NCBI GenBank assembly: GCA_963706315.1
Contig: CAVPMA010000003.1
Coordinates: 1 to 8,363 of the forward strand
From: CALMEC01 sp963706315
GTDB taxonomy: Bacteria; Actinomycetota; Thermoleophilia; Miltoncostaeales; Miltoncostaeaceae
DNA length: 8,363 bases
Direction: 5' to 3'
Part shown: piece after piece, positions 6,364 through 8,363 of the stretch
Numbering within the stretch: position 1 is the stretch's first letter
How the letters are laid out: each line of letters starts with the position of its first letter
Position numbers and translations under genes: made by a program
The notes under the pieces: model-generated
Told to the model about the DNA's origin: nothing
Seen by the model: the letters and a program-made list of their open reading frames with translations, nothing else
The model's database searches: none

Positions 6364-6634
6364 CTGCCCAGCTCCGACGTCGCGGTTCGCGGGATGACGC
6401 CACGCTGAGCTAATGGCGTGCGCGTCCGGGTGTCACCGCACGTGTTCACGGGCTCCCCGCAGGCACACCGAGGCCCATCCAACCCACGCGGTGCCCGCCG
6501 GCGTGACAGGGCCCGGCATCGCCCACCTTGGGGCGCCCCTCACCGGGGCATGCGCCGTCGGCACCGCCGTGCGCCACCGGGACGCCGCATCGCGCTACCG
6601 TAGATTCGGGAGGATCCTTGGGATCAGGTCTGGA
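6364..6634. other. Intergenic stretch between the MMPL gene and htpX
   Basis: No gene is supported here. The htpX frame stays open back to an ATG at 6413, but the extra 74 codons would encode a Cys/His/Arg-rich stretch (beginning MACASGCHRTC) unlike HtpX, so I treat it as untranslated. A small hairpin is possible at 6535-6549 (GCCCC, loop TCACC, GGGGC). No clear terminator for the MMPL gene was found. Confidence 0.5.
6601..6606 (+). promoter_or_regulatory. Possible -10 box (TAGATT) of the htpX-pspAB unit
   Basis: TAGATT, in the context CTACCGTAGATTCGGG, lies 28 bases before the htpX ATG and would give a short leader of about 20 bases. No -35 box with TTGAC is seen. Envelope-stress genes are often read by alternative sigma factors, which could explain the missing -35 box; that is inference. 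Confidence 0.35.
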
Positions 6635-7555
6635 ATGAAGCGAAGATCATTCGGTCGCGACGCGGGGCTCTCCCTGCGCATGGCATTCACGACCTTCCTG
6701 CTCGGAGCGCTCTACGTCGCCTTCGCGGTCGTGCTGTTCTCGGTGCTCAACGTCGGGCTCGCGCCGATGCTCATCATCGTCTTCGGGCTCGCGTTGCTCC
6801 AGTACTTCACATCCGACAAGATCGCGCTCAGGGCGTCCGGCGCCAGGGTGGTGGAGCGCGACGAGGCGCCCGTGCTGCACGAGACGGTCGAGCGGCTCTG
6901 CGCGATGGCCGACTTGCCGAAGCCCCGCATCGCCGTCGTGCCGACCGACGTCCCGAATGCCTTCGCGACCGGGCGCAACCCAAAGCACGCTGCGGTCGCG
7001 GTCACCAGCGGCCTACTCGGGCGGCTCGAGCCGAAGGAGATCGAGGCCGTCCTCGCCCACGAGCTCTCGCACATCGCCAACCGGGACGTGCTCATCATGA
7101 CGATGGCCAGCTTCTTCGCCATGGTGGCCGCGATGCTGACGCGCGTTGGGCTCTACAGCGGGATGTTCGGCGGAGGCTACGGGCGGCGGGGCGGCGACAG
7201 CCAGTTCCCGGTGTGGCTCTTCGTGCTGGTGGTGTCGATGGTCGTGTACGCCATCAGCTGGGTCCTGATCCGGACGCTCTCCCGATACCGCGAGTACGCG
7301 GCGGACCGTGGCTCGGCGCTGATCACGGGCGCCCCGGAACAGCTGATGAGCGCGCTGCAGAAGATCTCGAGCAGGATCGCTGCGATCCCGCGCGAGGACC
7401 TGCGGAAGGTGGCGGGGATGAATGCGTTCTTCATCATCCCGGCGAGCGTGAAGCAGTCGGCCGCCGAGCTCTTCATGGATCACCCGCCGCTCGAGAAGCG
7501 GCTCGCCCGGCTGGCTGCGATCTCCGCCGAGTTGGGCCGGCCGGTCGCCACGTGA
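6635..7555 (+). CDS. htpX: Zinc metalloprotease HtpX (M48 family), membrane protein quality control
   Basis: The product has 306 residues, close to the about 290 of Escherichia coli HtpX. HtpX is a cytoplasmic-membrane zinc endopeptidase that cuts misfolded membrane proteins, working alongside FtsH. Two N-terminal membrane segments (about residues 15-60, MAFTTFLLGALYVAF and onward) are followed by a soluble stretch and the zinc site HELSH, with H142, E143 (catalytic base) and H146. The third zinc ligand E220 lies in REYAADRGSAL. Two further hydrophobic segments (LIMTMASFFAMVAAML and FPVWLFVLVVSMVVYAISWVLI) lie between them, as in the family. The C-terminal FMDHPPLEKRLARLA is also typical. I chose ATG 6635 (MKRRSFGRDAG) because the upstream in-frame extension is unlike HtpX; its ribosome binding site is weak, at most AGGT at 6626-6629. 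The stop overlaps the next start. Confidence 0.95.
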   Translation: MKRRSFGRDAGLSLRMAFTTFLLGALYVAFAVVLFSVLNVGLAPMLIIVFGLALLQYFTSDKIALRASGARVVERDEAPVLHETVERLCAMADLPKPRIAVVPTDVPNAFATGRNPKHAAVAVTSGLLGRLEPKEIEAVLAHELSHIANRDVLIMTMASFFAMVAAMLTRVGLYSGMFGGGYGRRGGDSQFPVWLFVLVVSMVVYAISWVLIRTLSRYREYAADRGSALITGAPEQLMSALQKISSRIAAIPREDLRKVAGMNAFFIIPASVKQSAAELFMDHPPLEKRLARLAAISAELGRPVAT

Positions 7556-8121
7556 GCCTCGGCGACATCCTGTTCGGGCGGAAGAAGCTGAAGGACGCCG
7601 CGGAGGAGCGGCTCTTCGCGATCTCCACGGCCCAGGTCACCCTCGAGGCCGAGCTCGGCCTTCGGCCGTCGGGCTCGGCGGGGGTGTGCTTCAAGCCGCT
7701 TTCGGCGGGCGAGTTCGCCCGGGCCGAGAGCGACCTGCGGCAGCTGCTCGACGTCGCCGCGAACGAAGCAGGCTCGAGCGTCGAGCGGAAGCTGGACGAC
7801 TTCGGTTTCGCATGGCTCGTCGTGCGGAGCGCGGCGTTCGAGAGCCTCGTCGCGACGGTCCACCTCATCGCGTCTGAGTTGGAGCAGGGTGGCTTCGGCT
7901 CGCAGCTGCTCGCCGCCGTGTTCGGATTCGACGGTGGTGCTCATCCCGTCTACTGGATCTACGGGTTCAAGCGCGGCGCCTTCTGGCCGTTCGTCCCGAC
8001 GGGGTCGGAGCAGGAACGCGACAACGCCGCCGAGCTCGAGCTGAAAGCGAAACTGGAGAAGGAGCTCCCGATCGAGCAGGATCTGAGCCGCTGGTTCGGG
8101 CTCTTCGGCGCGCCGCTCTAG
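7552..8121 (+). CDS. pspAB: PspA-associated protein PspAB
   Basis: The product has 189 residues. It starts at GTG 7552, which overlaps the htpX stop as GTGA, so translation is probably coupled to htpX. The sequence follows the PspAB pattern from end to end: LGDILFGRKKLKDAAEERL at the start, then AQVTLEAELGLRPSG, GVCFKPLS, FGFAWLVVRS, YGFKRGAFWPFVPTG, a DNAAELELKAKLEKELPIE helix, and the terminal DLSRWFGLFGAPL. No signal peptide or membrane segment is visible, so it is cytoplasmic or sits at the membrane surface. PspAB is named for its link to the PspA membrane-stress system of actinobacteria; its biochemical activity is unknown. No pspA gene lies in this window. The pairing with HtpX suggests that it controls, recruits to or assists the protease during membrane stress; that is inference. 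The codon pattern matches its neighbours. Confidence 0.88.
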   Translation: MSLGDILFGRKKLKDAAEERLFAISTAQVTLEAELGLRPSGSAGVCFKPLSAGEFARAESDLRQLLDVAANEAGSSVERKLDDFGFAWLVVRSAAFESLVATVHLIASELEQGGFGSQLLAAVFGFDGGAHPVYWIYGFKRGAFWPFVPTGSEQERDNAAELELKAKLEKELPIEQDLSRWFGLFGAPL

Positions 8122-8231
8122 GCGCTTCGCCCAGCCAAGCAGGCCCGAGTGAGGCCGTACGCGCGGGAACCCCTCCGCGTCGCCGTCGACCCGCTCTGAC
8201 CTCGACCCGGGATGCCGATCTCGGGGGGGCC

Positions 8232-8247
8232 GCGGCAAGTCTGCCGC
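8232..8247 (+). terminator. Possible terminator hairpin after pspAB
   Basis: GCGGCA and TGCCGC form a perfect 6-bp stem around the 4-base loop AGTC, about 110 bases after the pspAB stop. No T run follows. The stem is short, so the call is tentative. Confidence 0.35.
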
Positions 8248-8252
8248 ATCCG

Positions 8253-8271
8253 TTGACAAGATCGGGCGATC
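8253..8271 (+). promoter_or_regulatory. TTGACA box with adjoining palindrome GATCGGGCGATC
   Basis: TTGACA (8253-8258) is a perfect consensus -35 hexamer and is followed by GATCG-GG-CGATC (8260-8271), an operator-like palindrome. There is no matching -10 box 16-18 bases downstream (AGCCGA is found there). It may therefore be a chance match or need an activator. Confidence 0.25.
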
Positions 8272-8324
8272 CCTCAGCCGAGCCGCTCGCGTCGACGACC
8301 GTGGCCAGAACACCCAGGTCCTGC

Positions 8325-8345
8325 CTGCAAACGCATCTGCAAACG
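8325..8345 (+). repeat. Direct repeat CTGCAAACG, two copies 12 bases apart
   Basis: CTGCAAACG occurs at 8325-8333 and 8337-8345, start to start 12 bases, separated by CAT. Tandem sites at about one helical turn suit binding of a regulator to one DNA face, but only two copies are visible at the window edge. Confidence 0.35.
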
Positions 8346-8363
8346 AACGACGTCGGACACACC

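Larger units (their letters stand above)
8122..8363. other. Gene-free end of the window with regulatory-looking elements
   Basis: No reading frame here has both a ribosome binding site and recognisable protein character. The stretch holds a hairpin (8232-8247), a TTGACA hexamer (8253-8258) beside a palindrome (8260-8271) and a 9-base direct repeat (8325-8345). It may be the end of the htpX-pspAB unit and the upstream region of a gene beyond the edge. Confidence 0.5.

Noticed and set aside
6413..6634. 74-codon N-terminal extension of htpX from ATG 6413
   Set aside because: The extension has no ribosome binding site, is unlike HtpX N-termini and would put a Cys/Arg-rich tail before the first membrane segment. 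The likely -10 box also lies inside it.
7213..7551. N-terminal extension of pspAB from position 7213
   Set aside because: It overlaps htpX in another frame with Arg/Gly-rich sequence, whereas the protein from GTG 7552 matches PspAB from its first residues.

Overview
The window is high-GC DNA (roughly 70% by eye), with GTG starts, strong C/G third-position bias and dense plus-strand genes. Together with an HtpX-PspAB pair and a secreted-protein family of the kind seen in soil actinobacteria, this points to an actinobacterium, possibly of the Thermoleophilia (Solirubrobacterales-like). The class assignment is an inference from gene content; there is no rRNA or marker gene here to prove it. All supported genes lie on the plus strand.

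Left part (1-1620): after about 200 bases with no recognisable gene comes a small secreted two-cysteine protein (205-588). Directly behind its stop codon lies a wrecked Ser/Thr protein kinase gene (about 589-1142). It lacks its glycine-rich loop and carries three frame changes and a TGG-to-TGA stop. Next is a 58-codon gene (1338-1514) with a near-perfect Shine-Dalgarno sequence and two CxxC knuckles, the second of the DnaJ CxxCxGxG type. It is easily missed because it is so short.

Middle (1622-3040): a CPA1/NhaP-type cation:proton antiporter consisting of the membrane domain only. Its TAG stop codon lies inside the following tRNA-Val(TAC) gene. tRNA-Asp(GTC) and a 20-bp perfect palindrome, probably a terminator, follow.

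Right part (3250-8363): a hairpin-rich leader precedes an MMPL/RND-type transporter of about 1016 residues (3313-6363), whose second extracytoplasmic domain carries an Ala/Glu/Gln/Arg coiled-coil insertion of about 260 residues. Then comes a two-gene envelope-stress unit: the membrane metalloprotease HtpX (6635-7555), coupled through a GTGA overlap to PspAB (7552-8121). The last 240 bases hold no recognisable gene, but contain a short hairpin, a TTGACA box with an adjoining palindrome, and a 9-bp direct repeat.

Working picture: much of the window concerns the cell envelope and ion homeostasis (antiporter, MMPL exporter, HtpX protease with a Psp-associated partner, secreted protein). These look like separate transcription units rather than one operon, except for htpX-pspAB. 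No mobile element, CRISPR array or phage gene was seen. The least ordinary elements are the coiled-coil MMPL protein, the tiny zinc-knuckle gene, the antiporter/tRNA overlap and the kinase relic.
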